From the NCBI GenBank assembly GCA_014526335.1, contig JACTAT010000049.1, positions 310,001 through 374,000 on the forward strand: a DNA stretch of 64,000 bases. Direction: 5' to 3'. Every line of letters starts with the position of its first letter. Position 1 is the stretch's first letter. Shown here piece by piece: positions 13,602 through 26,500 of this stretch. This DNA comes from Chrysaora quinquecirrha. Its lineage: Eukaryota; Cnidaria; Scyphozoa; Semaeostomeae; Pelagiidae. The position numbers and the translations under genes are program-made. The notes beneath the pieces were generated by a model, which worked only from the letters and a program-made list of their open reading frames with translations, was not told where the DNA came from and did not search any database.

Positions 13602-13983
13602 AGCTTGGTTCCCACTAAGCAATTAAGTGTGCTTATGTCCACTGGTTTAAATTCTTAGATAAACGCCCATATCATACCCACTTTTCAAACATAAACATGC
13701 TTTTGAATACTGTCAATGACACAGCCTTTGAAACGTTGCTCCACTCTGATTTAACTTTCATGTTTCAAAAAAAAAACAGAGAGAAAGTATCAATTTTTCA
13801 AATTTCTCAGCTTGTTTGATGTTTAATGCAAAGAGCAAAATTTGTTGATCTGGCTGTTAAAAATTTGGAGTTTTTAAGTAGATAGGTTTATATTGCCAAA
13901 ATTAAATCCCTGGTCATACTCACTTAGCATTTAAATCAAACTCACAAGAATATATGCACTTAGGTCATATTGGGAACCAAGCT
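13602..13983. mobile_element. MITE with AGCTTGGTTCCCA termini
   Basis: The left end AGCTTGGTTCCCA is matched by its reverse complement ending at 13983. Weaker inverted similarity continues inward (aagtgtgcttatgtcc against its rough complement). The size is about 382 bp, with no coding capacity. It sits in the intron between exons 11 and 12 of the surrounding gene. The target duplication is unclear, so the superfamily is not assigned. Confidence 0.6.
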
Positions 13984-14032
13984 GTGTAATAAAGGAAAAA
14001 GGCTATTCTTGAATGTTAAAAATGACTTACAG

Positions 14033-17000
14033 GTGAAACAAATATTGCCCTCTTGTATGGAAAGGCCATCAATGTAGGGAAAACATTCACTCAAGAGATC
14101 CTGAACAATGGGCAAGGAGCTACCAGAAGAGACCATGTACTGCTGCTATCTGGTGGTGACCAAAACATGTCAGGCACATCACTGTGAGTGCATTTCTTTT
14201 GAATATTGGTAAACAATATAGCACATAAGCTGATCTTCATAAATTGCTATGAAGAGAAAATGTATATTTATAAAGCTGAACTGATTGCAATGAAGTATGT
14301 ATTTATGCTTATATGTTTAAGGAATCTTTGGAATTGACAATTTTAGTGAGTCTCCTCTGCCAAATTGTAAAGAATTATCATTTTTGGACTGAAACAACAT
14401 GTAGTAGTCTTGGAATTTACCGCAATGGGGTGTGGGTTTTGAGAAGGCATTTTGGTGTCAAATTACTCAGAATATGACAAGAAATCCAACATGAATACAT
14501 TATTTACACTGGTTTAACTTGCCTAGGAAACTAACAATTAGAGGAAACTTTATTACACTCCAAAGGCAGAAACTTTGCATCTTTTCTGAAGAATAAACAC
14601 TGTAGCTGTAAAAAATAAACATGTACATTTTTTCAAATTGCTTACCCGAATTTCAGCTCAAAAAAATTTTCATCTAGTGAGATAATGAAGGGAGGAGGCA
14701 TGAAGAGATAAATGCCTGCAGATAACCAGTAGGGTACAAAATTGTCAGATGTAGAAGTATTATGAAAAAAGCAATATATTAGTAGATATCAACCTTGGCC
14801 AAGAAAGGAATAAAATAGGCACAACACTGTTGTTATCCCCTGGGGATTAATGCTGCTCTATATGCTTCTCCATTTCTATAATTTAATTTCTACTTCCAGT
14901 AAAATGATGATGCAGTGCTAGACCAAATGCAATCTTGTCAATTGTATAAATGATGTGGTCAACACGAACATGCTTGCAGAACACCTTCTCCAGTATCATG
15001 AAGGGCTACTGCAGGGATCCTTGAACTCTGGTCTTCAATGACCAAAAGCCTGTGGTCTCCTTTTGTCTTCAAACCAGCCAGAAACAGAAAGGTCAATTCT
15101 TGTTTGTATTTGCATTTCTATAACAACTTCTTAGGATAAGCGATAAATAATAAACTTCCAGAGGAGGGAGTAATTCTTTGTTTCCTTTCAGACTTAGAGG
15201 ACGAGTGATACGCCTACAATATAATAATGATCCACAGTTTTCTGACAAAGATGCAGATAATCTAAGAGAGCTGAAATCATTGACTCAGGATTACTGTGTA
15301 AGTTAAATGTTTCCATTAACTCCACGACAATAGAGAAAATTATTGTTTCAGCACTCAAAGTACAAATAACAATTCAGTTGCGTACAGTATATAAGTACAT
15401 CTTTGCATCTCTTTACATCTCTAGGGATTTCTAATCAGCTGGATTCTACATTTTGGCAAGAAGTGGGCTGAGCTAGAGTCCCAAGGACAAAGATGTATGA
15501 GCTGTGCTGTTGCATCATGCATTCCTGAGCAACAACCTAGATGGTATGATGCAATTGGCAGCCTTCTTTACACCGAAGCAATGGTAAATTACAATTTCAG
15601 CCTTAATTACATTTCATTGTCTTTGATCACAATCTTTCCAGCAAATGATTTATGGTCAATGTTATATCCCAAAAATCAGGTCCCTTTTGAAATATTGATG
15701 TACACTGGATTGCATGTAAGATTGTATGGCATATTGAAAGCCTGGCATCTCAAAGACAAGTCTAGCATTATGAAAACTATTAATCAAAAAGCTTCTGAAA
15801 AAAATATTATTTAAGGAACCCAGTTTCAATTCTGAAGGCAGAAACAACACATCTCCTAAGCTTAATGGAAGGCACTGGGATAAGCTGCAAATAAAAATTC
15901 TAGTAGAAAGTCAGCCAAATCTGAGTTAAAATGGAAAAGCAAAATACAATCTTATACCTAAGCATGTTTTTCTTTTCATCTCTTTCCCCTCTTTTTTTAT
16001 CCAGTACTGCCTCAGCCTTGGACATACATACATACATACATACACAATATTTTTGATAAGGCAGGTCTGTTAGCGGCAACCTAAAGGCTGGTGTGGACCT
16101 GCTGTTAAAAAAAAAAACTTAAATACCTAACAAAACTACGTTATTCCATTTAATCTAGAAAGTAAATAAAAAAGTTGGATTAAAAGTATAAATAGTCTAA
16201 ATCTTTTGTCCTCACTACGCACTGTTCTTTTCCAAATTGTATTTGTTCTAGAGCGCTACAGGCATGCTTGAGTCTTTTTCTGAAGGACTCCTGTGTTTTT
16301 GCTGATCTTATTTCTTCTGGGATATAATTCCAAAGATTGGCCCTCTATAATAATAGGTTTTAGTTACTGGGTTGAGATTCAGAGATAGGGTGTACTTTAT
16401 ATGGCAGGGTGTTAGGGTTAATGATTACGATCATGATCAGGGTTACTTTTGAGTTAAGGTTAACAATTTCCGGTTAGTTTTGGGGTTTTGCAATATATAG
16501 ATCATCCATTGAAATTTCTAGTATCTTTTATCTAGAAACTGGTAAATTTTAAGGAGCCTTTTCTTCCAAATTCATACACATCCTTCGAATCGAGGAAGCC
16601 TTTCATCTGCTGTTTGATTGCTTCCATTATAACTTTTCCTACAATCTGCATGAAAAGTTTTCCAAAATGAAAGTGTTAATGAATTTTAAAAAGCAATATA
16701 GTGCTGTCTGGTGTCTTTAATCTGCTAATGCATTCGGCTGTCCAGTAACACAATTAAAATTGTATCTACTGATTTTAGATTCTCAACTGGCTGAATTGGA
16801 AGACAAATTTGTTCATCAACGGGCAGAGTAAAAGAATGTTAGCAATTAAGTTTGCTACAATAAAGAGCGAATTTTTGGACATACAGCAAGAGGTTAAACT
16901 TGAAAATGTTCATTTGTGTCTTATTTGCCCATTCTTGAAGGTATACTCGATCCAAAGATAGATTGATAGATAGGCCCATCATCATCTCCCACTTGAACCG

Positions 17001-18805
17001 CCATAAAAGCTACACTCCCCTTCCAAAAGTATCCGGACAATTGAACAAAATGGCTGCCAACAGCGGTCAAGCGGCATAGCAGCAGAAATTTTCGCCGCAA
17101 TTTACAGAAGCTCCTCGGCCTTTTTATGAATGAAATTGAGCATGAAAATGATCGCCATTTCACGGGCTTTCATCCTAAATGAAAACTAAAAGTTTATTTT
17201 ATTGTTTTTATGAAACAATTCAAGAAACCTCGAAGCAGTACCTGCTCAAAAAGGCACAAAAATTTTAGGAGTTGTTTAAAAAGAACGATAAATATCACGA
17301 TGTTTCAGCACATGCATGATGAATTTGATATTTTTCAAAGCCGAAAAGGTTTTATTTTATTGTTATAATAACATTTTTTCTTAAGAAATATTTTCCGTGA
17401 AAATTTCCTGGGGGGTAAAACCTTGAGTATAACTCCCATTGAGCGACTTTTAGAGTCATGTTTTTGATACAGAAATTTGTTTGGCCATTTGATTATGCTT
17501 GACATCGAAGATATGCTATTTAGCTATTAAGTCAAACGTCAGCTCAAGACTATATTTGCTCCCTGCTTTTCCCATTATTATGAACAGTACTCTGTCCTAT
17601 TTCTAGGAACTGCGAGCAGAAATCAACAAAATAACAATAAAAAGGGCTTTTCGAAACCCACTTACTTTGCCATGGATGGCAAAGAGTGTTCATTGGAGGA
17701 GCAACGACTAAGAAACAAAGAAAAAACTAAAGAATTTAGAGGTAAGGGATGCCATAGTCTTGGGTCTGTCATTTCACTGGCAAGCCTTATTTTGGATCTA
17801 GGAATTCTTATTTGAAACTTCCCATTACTTTTGTGTATACAATTTTTAGACTTGCCAGTTTTACTCTCCATACAAACATCCAAGCGTGAAAATCAAGTCA
17901 TTTTCCCAATTGGGTTCTAAGCGACACGCATAGCCAGTCTGACTGGCTGAAATGCAAAAAATCATTTGTTTATAAAAAAATAGTGTATTTAGGAAACGTG
18001 CATATTTTGCTACCATTTGCTTCCCATTTACTGCGCGTCAGATTTAATTGCTTGTGCTCTGTTTCGAAATAACAAATGTTCAAACTAACAGCACCTTTTG
18101 ATAGTTTAAGATAAGCGCCCCATGCGCTTAATTGGGGAAATAACAATAATCTTTCAAACTTATGAATGTTAAACTTGCAAATTTACACTACTGCTCCAGA
18201 GATATTGATGTCCCATTTCCATTTTTAGCGCACAAAATACCAATGTCAGCCCTTCCAGATCAATTTCAAAGTTGGTTAGACTATGGTAAGTAAATGAAAA
18301 TAGGAACATACCGTTATAACATATACCTATTCTACCTACTTATAACGAGGATTGTTTTGAAATGATTGGTAATGCAAGACTTGTGTTTCATTTCAGGGTT
18401 AGAATATAGGTCAATTATTAACCATATCGAATTGCACATCGCAATCTAGTTAGTTTTGAAAACACAATGCCCATCAAACGTAACTTTCTGATTTGAGCAA
18501 TTCCGTTCCCGTCTTCGTATAAATTCTGCCTTGAGTCAATTGTTTCAGTCTGTTTCTGACGTCTATGATCCGCAGCGTGTCAGATGAAAAGGCTGAGAAT
18601 GTCTGAAGATGTTTTCACTGTTTCTCGCAATATACATATTTACTTAATTTCATTTTTACAGCGAACATGAATCCCAGTACTCTGTCTTACAGGTTTAGAA
18701 GGCGGAGAAGAACCAGCAGAAGATTTAGAAGGAAACAAAATACATGTAAGCAACCTTCCAGAAGCTGTGAAGAAAGATATTCAAGATCTGGAAGACAGAA
18801 TCTGA
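14033..18805 (+). CDS. 3' exons 12-18 of the same plus-strand gene, function unknown
   Basis: Exons 14033-14183, 15192-15297, 15425-15583, 16779-16940, 17607-17741, 18229-18285 and 18693-18805 all have AG/GT borders. Phases agree across 11/12, 12/13, 13/14, 14/15, 16/17 and 17/18; only the 15/16 junction changes frame, so a small exon may be missed there. Exon 12 carries ALLYGKAINVGKTF, which is one residue too long between Gly and GKT for a canonical P-loop, then GATRRDHVLLLSGGDQN and SGTSL. Exon 13 has RGRVIRLQYNNDPQFSD and exon 14 SWILHFGKKWAEL. The C-terminus is acidic and helical, ends in LEDRI, and stops at 18803-18805. In contrast to the 5' exons there is no internal stop or frameshift, so this part may be under selection. 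I do not recognise the domain. It could also be a separate downstream gene. Confidence 0.6.
16022..16044. repeat. (CATA)n microsatellite
   Basis: About six uninterrupted CATA/ACAT units lie in the intron after exon 14. Confidence 0.9.
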
Positions 18806-18937
18806 CAAGTACATAGGATTACTCCAAGTTTGTGGACTGTGATTTCCATTTTTACAGAATTTTGGTAAAAAATGATCAGAAAAATACAGTTCACATTGTG
18901 CAAAAACAGTTAATTTTGTATAGTCTTGCTGATCCTC

Positions 18938-18943
18938 AATAAA
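18938..18943 (+). terminator. AATAAA polyadenylation signal
   Basis: A canonical AATAAA hexamer lies 133 bp after the TGA of exon 18. It supports a 3' end for the plus-strand gene near 18960. Confidence 0.6.
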
Positions 18944-19503
18944 CAAGTTTAATTCAAGAATACATAGAGTTTCAAGTGTTTTGTGCAATTGAGCACATTT
19001 CAAAAACTTTAATTAATAACGTGGGGGGTTGTAGGGAAAAATATGATGAACTTAAAATTAGAGGGGTTGGCGTTTTTCAAAATGAATAATGTAGTAAGAC
19101 CCATAATGAAAAGTGGAATCAAACAGTGGCACAATTGACTCTAGCTGCTGCCCTTTTATTTACCAGACTGTGAGGATCATGACAGGCATGGAAATCAAGA
19201 AACAAGTCCAATTGTAAGCAAAATAAGAATTCATGTCCTTCTTGTTTTAGTGTTATGCAATCTTAGCAAGTGAAATGTATTTCGCAAATAAATCTGGCCA
19301 TTGCCTTGCAGGAAATTATGTCACCAGAATAAAAAAAAATATGAAAAATTCACACCAAAAAGAAGAGCTGCTTTCGAACTGGTACACTAATTATACCTTG
19401 TAGTAAAGATTCATTTATTCCCATTGTTGATTTCAGAACAATATACTGGTATTTCCATTTTCAACACAGCATTCTACAAAATTAAAAGTAAACACAAATT
19501 TGT

Positions 19504-19532
19504 CTTGATAAAGGGTAATGCCCGAAACGTCG
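19504..19532 (+). ncRNA. Hammerhead-ribozyme-like core, Penelope type
   Basis: The segment reads TTGATAA, then a GGG/CCC stem with a small loop, then CGAAACGTC. This parallels the hammerhead core CTGATGA-stem II-GAAA followed by a GTC cleavage triplet, with two changes in the first box. Penelope-like retroelements of invertebrates are known to carry such motifs. The phrase caaatttgtc is repeated on both sides (about 19495 and 19535). It is probably a relic; no RT or GIY-YIG ORF is nearby. Confidence 0.4.
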
Positions 19533-20204
19533 TTCAAATTTGTCTTTTCTCTTGGTACTGAATCCTTTTAAAAAATTTTGTTCTATGTAACTTATTCGAT
19601 AGTACCTCACTGTACATACAATAAATGATTACGATATGTAAAAATAATTCAATTTTTGTGACTTTAATATTGTGGTTGTCATTTGTCTGCTGGCCTTGTT
19701 TAATTAACTCCATCATAGATAGCTGTTTGAAACATAGAATTCAAAACATAACAATAATTTGGCCCTTAGAATTGGAATTTAGAGCTTCCAGAATTCTCTT
19801 TTGTCATTATCAGCTTTCAAACTCAAAATCAAGTTAATTTTCCATTTCAGTATCATAACTGGAGCATTATAGAGTGTTCTGGAAAAAAGGTTAGTCTTAC
19901 ATACTTTTTACTCTAATTTTAAAAGTATGTAGTGATTCTATACTTTCTGAGTTTTGGACAAGCAATGACTTGTTTTCACAATCAATGTTTTCACAAGTTA
20001 AGGATCGGAGCTTCATAATATCTTAGAAATGGTTGATTATAAAATGCATACTGTAGGCTAACCACATAGCAAGGTTGATAAGCAGCAGAATCAGTCTACA
20101 TTACCAAGACTTGATTTCTAAATCCAGCCTGCTTATGAGGTGAATGATTTGGCTATGTTTAAATTTTTTATTTACTGAAAAATAGTCCCCATCATTAGAA
20201 ACTA

Positions 20205-20563
20205 CACTCTTTTTTTATAAGAACCAGGAAATTTTGATCGAGGCTGGCTGTTCTTTAGTTTTTGCCTGTTTTGAGCCTGAAATGTTCTTAATCTGTTCTT
20301 AATTCCTTGTTTACTTAGGCATCAATATTTTTCAGTGAATGTATGTAGTGGTACTAGGTTTGTTTTTCAAAATGCAGCATGCCTGACCATTTCTTTGTTT
20401 GCTTGCTTTTTACGTTCAGTCTGACTGTCTTAATCTCATATTTAGCTAAATTCTTTGGGCTTATGAAAAGGTCCAGACTCAGCTTGTTCTTATTTTGTTC
20501 TTAAAATCTGGGCAAAGTCCAGGCTCGGGTTCTTATAAAATTGTTCTTATATAAAAAAGAGTG
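20205..20563. mobile_element. TA-flanked MITE, CACTCTTTTTT termini
   Basis: The left end CACTCTTTTTTTATAAGAAC is matched by an inverted copy ending at 20563, and TA flanks each side (20203-20204 and 20564-20565). It is 359 bp with no ORF, and internally rich in tgttctta words. A TA duplication suggests mobilisation by a Tc1/mariner-like transposase. It lies between the two PHD-like fragments. Confidence 0.75.
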
Positions 20564-21572
20564 TAATACACAAAGAAGAAAGTTTACTATTTTACTAAAC
20601 TGGTACTCCAAGTAAGAAACTCTGCTGTAACAGCAGCATAATTTCTTACAAAAATGAGTGTTATAAGATTCAGATTTTAATTCCTTTATGTTTAGTGCCC
20701 TGGTGACAACTGGTATCATAAAAAGTGCTTGAAAATGAAGAAAGCACCAGCGAGGAACCAAAAAATAGTAAGATAATGACAAACTACACCAGCTTTATTT
20801 TTGAGTTGCAACAAACGCATGTAGCGAAACCAATCTATCAATTCATCACACGGCGCCCACCCACCAGCACCACGGTGCGCTGTCAAGACTGTTTGTTGAC
20901 TTTGGCCTATCTAGTCTAAATAAATGTGCTAGGTAATGCCAACTTAAACTTAACCTACCATGTTGTGTCCTTACCAACCGATTTCAACTGCTCTTGTTCA
21001 AACTCAACAGCTTTGGCTATGACCTTCGTAACTGAATTTAATGAGGTAGGAATGTTAAAATTCTGATAAGCAGAATTAAGTTATGAGTGGATTGGATAAC
21101 AAAGTTGGGACTAGGCTTTTGATCTATAATTTGAAATTTGTTCAAACTCGCAAGCCAAAGAGAGTAATCTCCGCTGATCAGAAAGGGCAATCAGGATCTA
21201 ATGCACCCTTCACAGTTCTTCCTTCTGGAACAGATTATTGAACGTTTTTTTATACTGCAACTTGCTTCCAGAGATGTTGTCTCCTGCAGAGACAATCATT
21301 CTAATACCTTTGTATAATGCTTCCAATGTTCAACATAAATGCATCATCACACTCAAGGTGTACACCAATGTTTTTTCAGACATTGTATGCATGTAAGCAA
21401 ATGGTAGAAAATGTAACACAAAATTTTAATTCAGAAAAATTGCTTCTACTTCAATGTTGCTATCTAATACGAATGATAAAAGTTGTCCGCATTCTTGCAT
21501 GCTCTCTTAATTGTGCCCAAACTCTGCCTTACAACAATTCGATAATATGCTAAAATATATGTGTTCGCTTTG

Positions 21573-21666
21573 GATATGTAGGAATACATATGGATAGACA
21601 GTGCTGGTACGCTTGGTACGCTAGATTCACCCGTAGATATGTAGGAATACATATGTATAGACAGTG
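21573..21666. repeat. 31-bp direct repeat pair
   Basis: A 31-bp phrase beginning gatatgtaggaatacatat occurs at 21573-21603 and 21636-21666 with one mismatch. The spacer contains a small ggtacgct duplication. TA/TG-rich low-complexity DNA follows to about 21800. Confidence 0.85.
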
Positions 21667-21921
21667 TTTATTATGTGACGTGTTAGTGATTGCATGTCCA
21701 TTTATGTGTATAGTATATTGTATACATGTGTGTATTGTCTTATATTATACATAAGTATATGTACACATACGGCATGTGACACTATATAATCATGTATATA
21801 CTGGCAGGAAAATTTCCCATTTTATGCAAATGAGCTATTTGAGTTTTAGCCAATCAGAGGCGCTGTAACTAAAACCTCTAGCCAGCCTGGATGCGAAGAT
21901 GTTATTATCAATGAAAGAATA

Positions 21922-23524
21922 TTGACCTGCTTCAAACCCAAATTGTCGTCTCTTCTTCAAAAGTGGAATAACTTGAAAGGTGGGAAATGGCGAAAGCAGT
22001 TTGGAGAGAAGCTAAAAAGCCATGAATACCAGGTAAAGGTTTTTTTGGCTGAAACAAACAAAATGGCACTTGTTGCACAAAAGAGAAAATTGAGTGAACT
22101 TTTTTCTGCCAAAGAATGCAAAACAAAGAGCTTTCAGAAAGGCTTTAAAAAGGAAATTCTTCCGCAATTTATTGGAAAAAGAAAAACAGATTTAAACATG
22201 CTGTTGAAACCCAAATAAAACAAGACAGAAAACAGAGCTATCAAACATTCCAGAAAATCTTTTTCTGATTACTCAGCAACCAGTAAATACCCAACACCAA
22301 ATCAACTTTGGGGAGAGTGCCAGGCTGCACTTTACTTCATTGGAGTGTACGATCTAATTCCAACAAAGGCGGAGAATTATGATCCTTTTGCTCAACAGCA
22401 TGAAACATTACCGCAATGCTTATGCATCAAAATTTTTTGTTATCGCAAATGAACAACCAGTGGAAGATCAAGAGAGCCTTGATAATGTTCATTTGATGTT
22501 GTATGTGAAAGAGAAGTTTAATATATCTTATAAAGCAAGTGAAAAGGGGAACTATGTGCTTGCAGTTGTCAAAACAAAGGATAATTATTCTAGCATCCTT
22601 GAAAGCCTTGCTGACCTTAAGAATGAAATGGCTATTCTGAAGTCAATAACAGTTTGTGGTGACACATTTCAGGTTAAATATTTTCTTGGAGGTGACTGGA
22701 AATTATTAGCAACAGTTCGTAGTATCCGACCTGCAAACTTAGATGATGCCTCCATTTGCTGGCCCTGTCCAAGAAATCTTCTTCATAATGTAACCAAACA
22801 ATGGCCTCTTATTAATGGTAATGAGTCAAGGACCATTGGCACAATAACCAAACATTGCCAATCCAGAAATCTGCCATTATTTGAATACACTGAAATGGAC
22901 TGTGTGGTTATTGATACGATGCACCTTTTCTTGAGGATCACTGATATCTTGATTGATAAACTGATACGTCAACTCAAGAAAGAGGATGCTGTGAACAAGT
23001 CAGTTATTAAAAATGTTTTTGGTATGGCAAAACAAAAACATTTGGGATTCTATGTCAAATTCATCAATTAAATTGGAATTCCCTTTAAGTTCAGTTTTAG
23101 TATTGAGGGAAGAAAATTACAGTATAGAGACATAAATGGACCAGAAAAGCTTTTTCTTTTCAAATATTCCAATGCCAAAGATTTACTTCCTGAATTTCAA
23201 GATTCAGAGAAACTGCAGAAACTTTGGGACGACTTTTTAATTATTTATAATTATTTGAGAAAAACTGTTGAGAATAACACAGACATTGAAAATTTCAGCA
23301 ACAGAATTACTCAATGGAAAGTAAACTTTCTTTATTTGCATGAAAGCAATAATGTCACACTGTACATACATGAATTTCGCTGCCGCATTTCAGAGTTTCT
23401 GTATAGAAATATTGCTTTCTTCAATCAGCAATGCCTTGAAAAATACAATGTCCAGGCATCCAAAGAGTCCAGGCATCCAAAGACTATTTTAGATCAACAA
23501 ACCACAAAGGAATTGAAGCTCTAA
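21922..23524 (+). pseudogene. Broken transposase-like gene, family unresolved
   Basis: Frame 1 is open from 21922, hits TAA at 22216, stays readable to ~22430, then shifts to frame 2 at a T-run. Frame 2 continues to TAA at 23069 and again to the stop at 23522. Notable blocks are KYPTPNQLWGECQAALYF, FLGGDWKLLATV, CWPCPR, VVIDTMHLFLRITD and LWDDFLIIYNYL. The spaced Asp residues, the C..C pair and the H-rich helix resemble cut-and-paste transposase cores common in cnidarian genomes, but I cannot name the superfamily. There are no introns across 1.6 kb. No terminal repeats were seen. With two stops and one shift it is unlikely to be functional. Confidence 0.55.
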
Positions 23525-26500
23525 ATCAGTTACTTATACAAAAAAACACGGAGTTCATTATTAAGAAATGAAAGGGGCAGAAAGAGTTAAAGCTTGCTTT
23601 CAATAACAAAATTGTCTGAATACTGGTCATTCCATTAGAAATTGCACAAATAAATGACATGCCTGTAACACTGTGATATGCTGTACCCATTTGGTGAAGA
23701 TTAATGGGGCATAGGAAAAAGGTGCAAGCTACCATGAAGTTTTTACTGGACTATAAAGTTTTGTAATAATCCTTTTTGCAAATTATATTATAATATGGAC
23801 CTACTTTATTGCTCTAACTTGAATATTGTACAAGATTTGACACCGTCATAGCATTTAATACCATTAAACCATCCTCCCCTATTTTAGTCACTGACCTGAC
23901 CAGTAAGTAGTAAGGGTGCATATTTCATGCAAACATTTTGCATCCCTATAGCTGATAACCTAGATCTGTCTTACACCTACTTATGATTAATATCAACTTT
24001 TAACTACAGTATAAAGCTCTAGATTTGAAAGCTAAAACTGCCTTTTGAAGCTAATTGTGTTTAATTCTGTATCTTCTCTCTTGACTCTTAAAAACCAGAG
24101 ATGGTTGGAAGTTTGAAAATGCCTCCCGCTACAAATCAGAGCCTATCATTATCAAAGCTTCAAATTTTATGCAATCCTCAGGGGTTACAATAGATACGTA
24201 TTATAAAAAATATATTGAGAAGGAAGAAAAACAAGAACTTCATTCTTTATCATATAAATAGGAATTTTACCATTTGCTTTTTCATGTGCTGTACTGACAA
24301 TAATATACAAAAAGAGAAACATCTAACATGCATACTAAAGTTACGACTATTTGACTGAGACAGTTTTTCCTACAGACTATCATATATATTTAATGTCAGC
24401 TGCTCAAAAATTCTATATACTGCCTTCGGTTGCCAGTTTCTCTTACAAAGTTCAGCACAAAAGTCGGTTATTGTTCTATTTCGTATGGAAGAAAACTTTC
24501 TATGGGTGGTCTTTTCAGTAACCAAAAGAAAACTTATCCATCCTTGAACATTGTGAAATCTACAGCTTGATTTAGATACCTAGAACCTTTTTGTAACACA
24601 AGTTTTGATTGGTTCTTCTTTCCTTCAGGGAATCATCTAGGTATTGAAGGTAGTCTTGCTTTTGATTTGATGCAATTATGGACATTCCCCTGCCCGGTTT
24701 CTGTGACTGGCTGATGCTTCAGAACAGCCACAGCAACAAAGCAAGGGTTGATATTCTGTAACCAGCTTACCTCTTCAGTTCACAGGACCTGGTGACAGGA
24801 AAAGTCAAGGCCTGTAGCAAGTTGAATTTACATTTCGTTCATTGTAGGTCAAGGAAAAGACAAGGACTGTAGCAGTTCATTGTAGTCAACCTCTTCCCAA
24901 GGTTGAACAGGCATCTTCTTGAGAATCTGCTATCCATATTCAACCCTGATATCGTCCTTGTCTATTCACAATTTCATTGGCTATTCAAACAATAGAGATT
25001 TTCAGTGACGTCACAGTTTCTTCAAAATTTCACACCAAAATATGCCGAACACTATGTAAAAAACATCTATAAAGACCAAAGAATTATGCTCATGATATAT
25101 TGTATCCTGCCTTACAGTTATCAATGAAATTCTTTCAACTTCCTTTCTAAGAACATCTGCTTTCAGAATCTGCATCTTTTTATGCCTAGGCCAAAATTGC
25201 CAGTATTTTGGCAGATTTTTGGCCGGTACCAGGACCAAAATTGATTTGACGGTTGAGATTCAAGGAAATTCGAATTGGAGCCTGGGGACGAGGTTGCATT
25301 TTAGTAGCAAGATGAATTTACATTTCAGGGTCCACTGGGACACACGCACTTTATTAGCGGATCCACTTTTCTAACGATGTTTTAAAAGCCGCCATTGTCT
25401 TTTTCTTGCCTTTTTGTTTCATTATCATTTCGAAGGTCGCCATGGCAACATTCAGTAAAATAAGCGAAATTTAAGCAAAAGCAACTTGTATTTAGAGCTT
25501 GTTTCTCTAACACTAACCTTACCCTAAATTCTTGACAATGACCAAATTTAGGCCTTGATGCCGCACATCTGTGACTCAAGACTGACTTGCAGACTTTTTG
25601 ATAATATGAAAAGTGCGAGTCGTATGTGCTTAATTGTGTGGTTTCAACCACTCAATTCATGCTTCTCCCCCCAGGGTCTGAGAGAATAAATTCTTCTCCC
25701 TTTAGAATGCTCTATTTTACTTGCACATTGGCATTAACATTGCCCAAATGAGGTAATACATACAGCATTTGGCACCAAACTTCTATGATGTTTACAACAC
25801 CTAGACATCATACCCACTTTTACCATGTTATAATGCTTTTTTTTCAAATGCAGGCATGGCTTCAGTGCTGCAGCAGACATGAGTGGAAGCAAGGAATATT
25901 TACACAGTATCATAGATATGATAAATTGTGTAGTAAATTAATTTACCTATTGTCTCAATCAAAACTCAGTGTTGTCACCATAATTGACCAAATGAATGAG
26001 CAGAATATAGCAGATGACAAATCACCATATTTCCTCCAATAAACCCTCAATTGCCACCAAAATATCCCTTGTCATGAAAAACTGGCAATAAAAATCTCTA
26101 AAGAAGGCCTCTCTGTGACAATCCCCACACAAACACAGAACTACTTAATTACAAAACTACATGAAGGGCAAGTAAGAGAATTGCTGAAAATCCTCTTTTG
26201 CTTAAGCAATTCAGTGTGGTTGAAACCACACTGACACTCTTGATCATTTACAAAATGCCTTCCTGTTGTAAATGCCTTAGTCTAACAAACTTGATGATGC
26301 CTGTAGTTGAAGCAACTTGGCTCTGGAGAGCTGTATTGAAGTTATGTATGAGTAGTTTACTATGTTTTTCTATTGTATTGTATTGTATGTTTGTTGCTAG
26401 TGGAAGAACAAGTCTTGCTAGCTCCTGTAGTCATTATCTTGTGCCTTCTAAATGGATAAAGTCAGTGAACAAAATTTATTGTTGTTGCATACCACAATTA

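Larger units (their letters stand above)
19155..20775 (+). pseudogene. PHD-like zinc finger exon fragments
   Basis: The exon-like segment at about 19852-19891 (after a TTTCAG, before GTTAGT) reads NWSIIECSGKK. A second segment at about 20698-20775 reads CPGDNWYHKKCLKMKK and then stops. Together they resemble the middle of a PHD finger (C..C..WYH..C). Weak candidate exons near 19155-19200 and 19312-19381 lie upstream on the same strand. The first half of the finger and any start codon were not found. PHD fingers read histone tails in chromatin proteins, and in this window a PHD-like tail also ends the pogo transposase, so this could be a TE remnant. Confidence 0.4.

Noticed and set aside
16400..16480. 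gttagggtta phrases resembling telomeric repeat
   Set aside because: Only one or two imperfect units; no tandem TTAGGG array.
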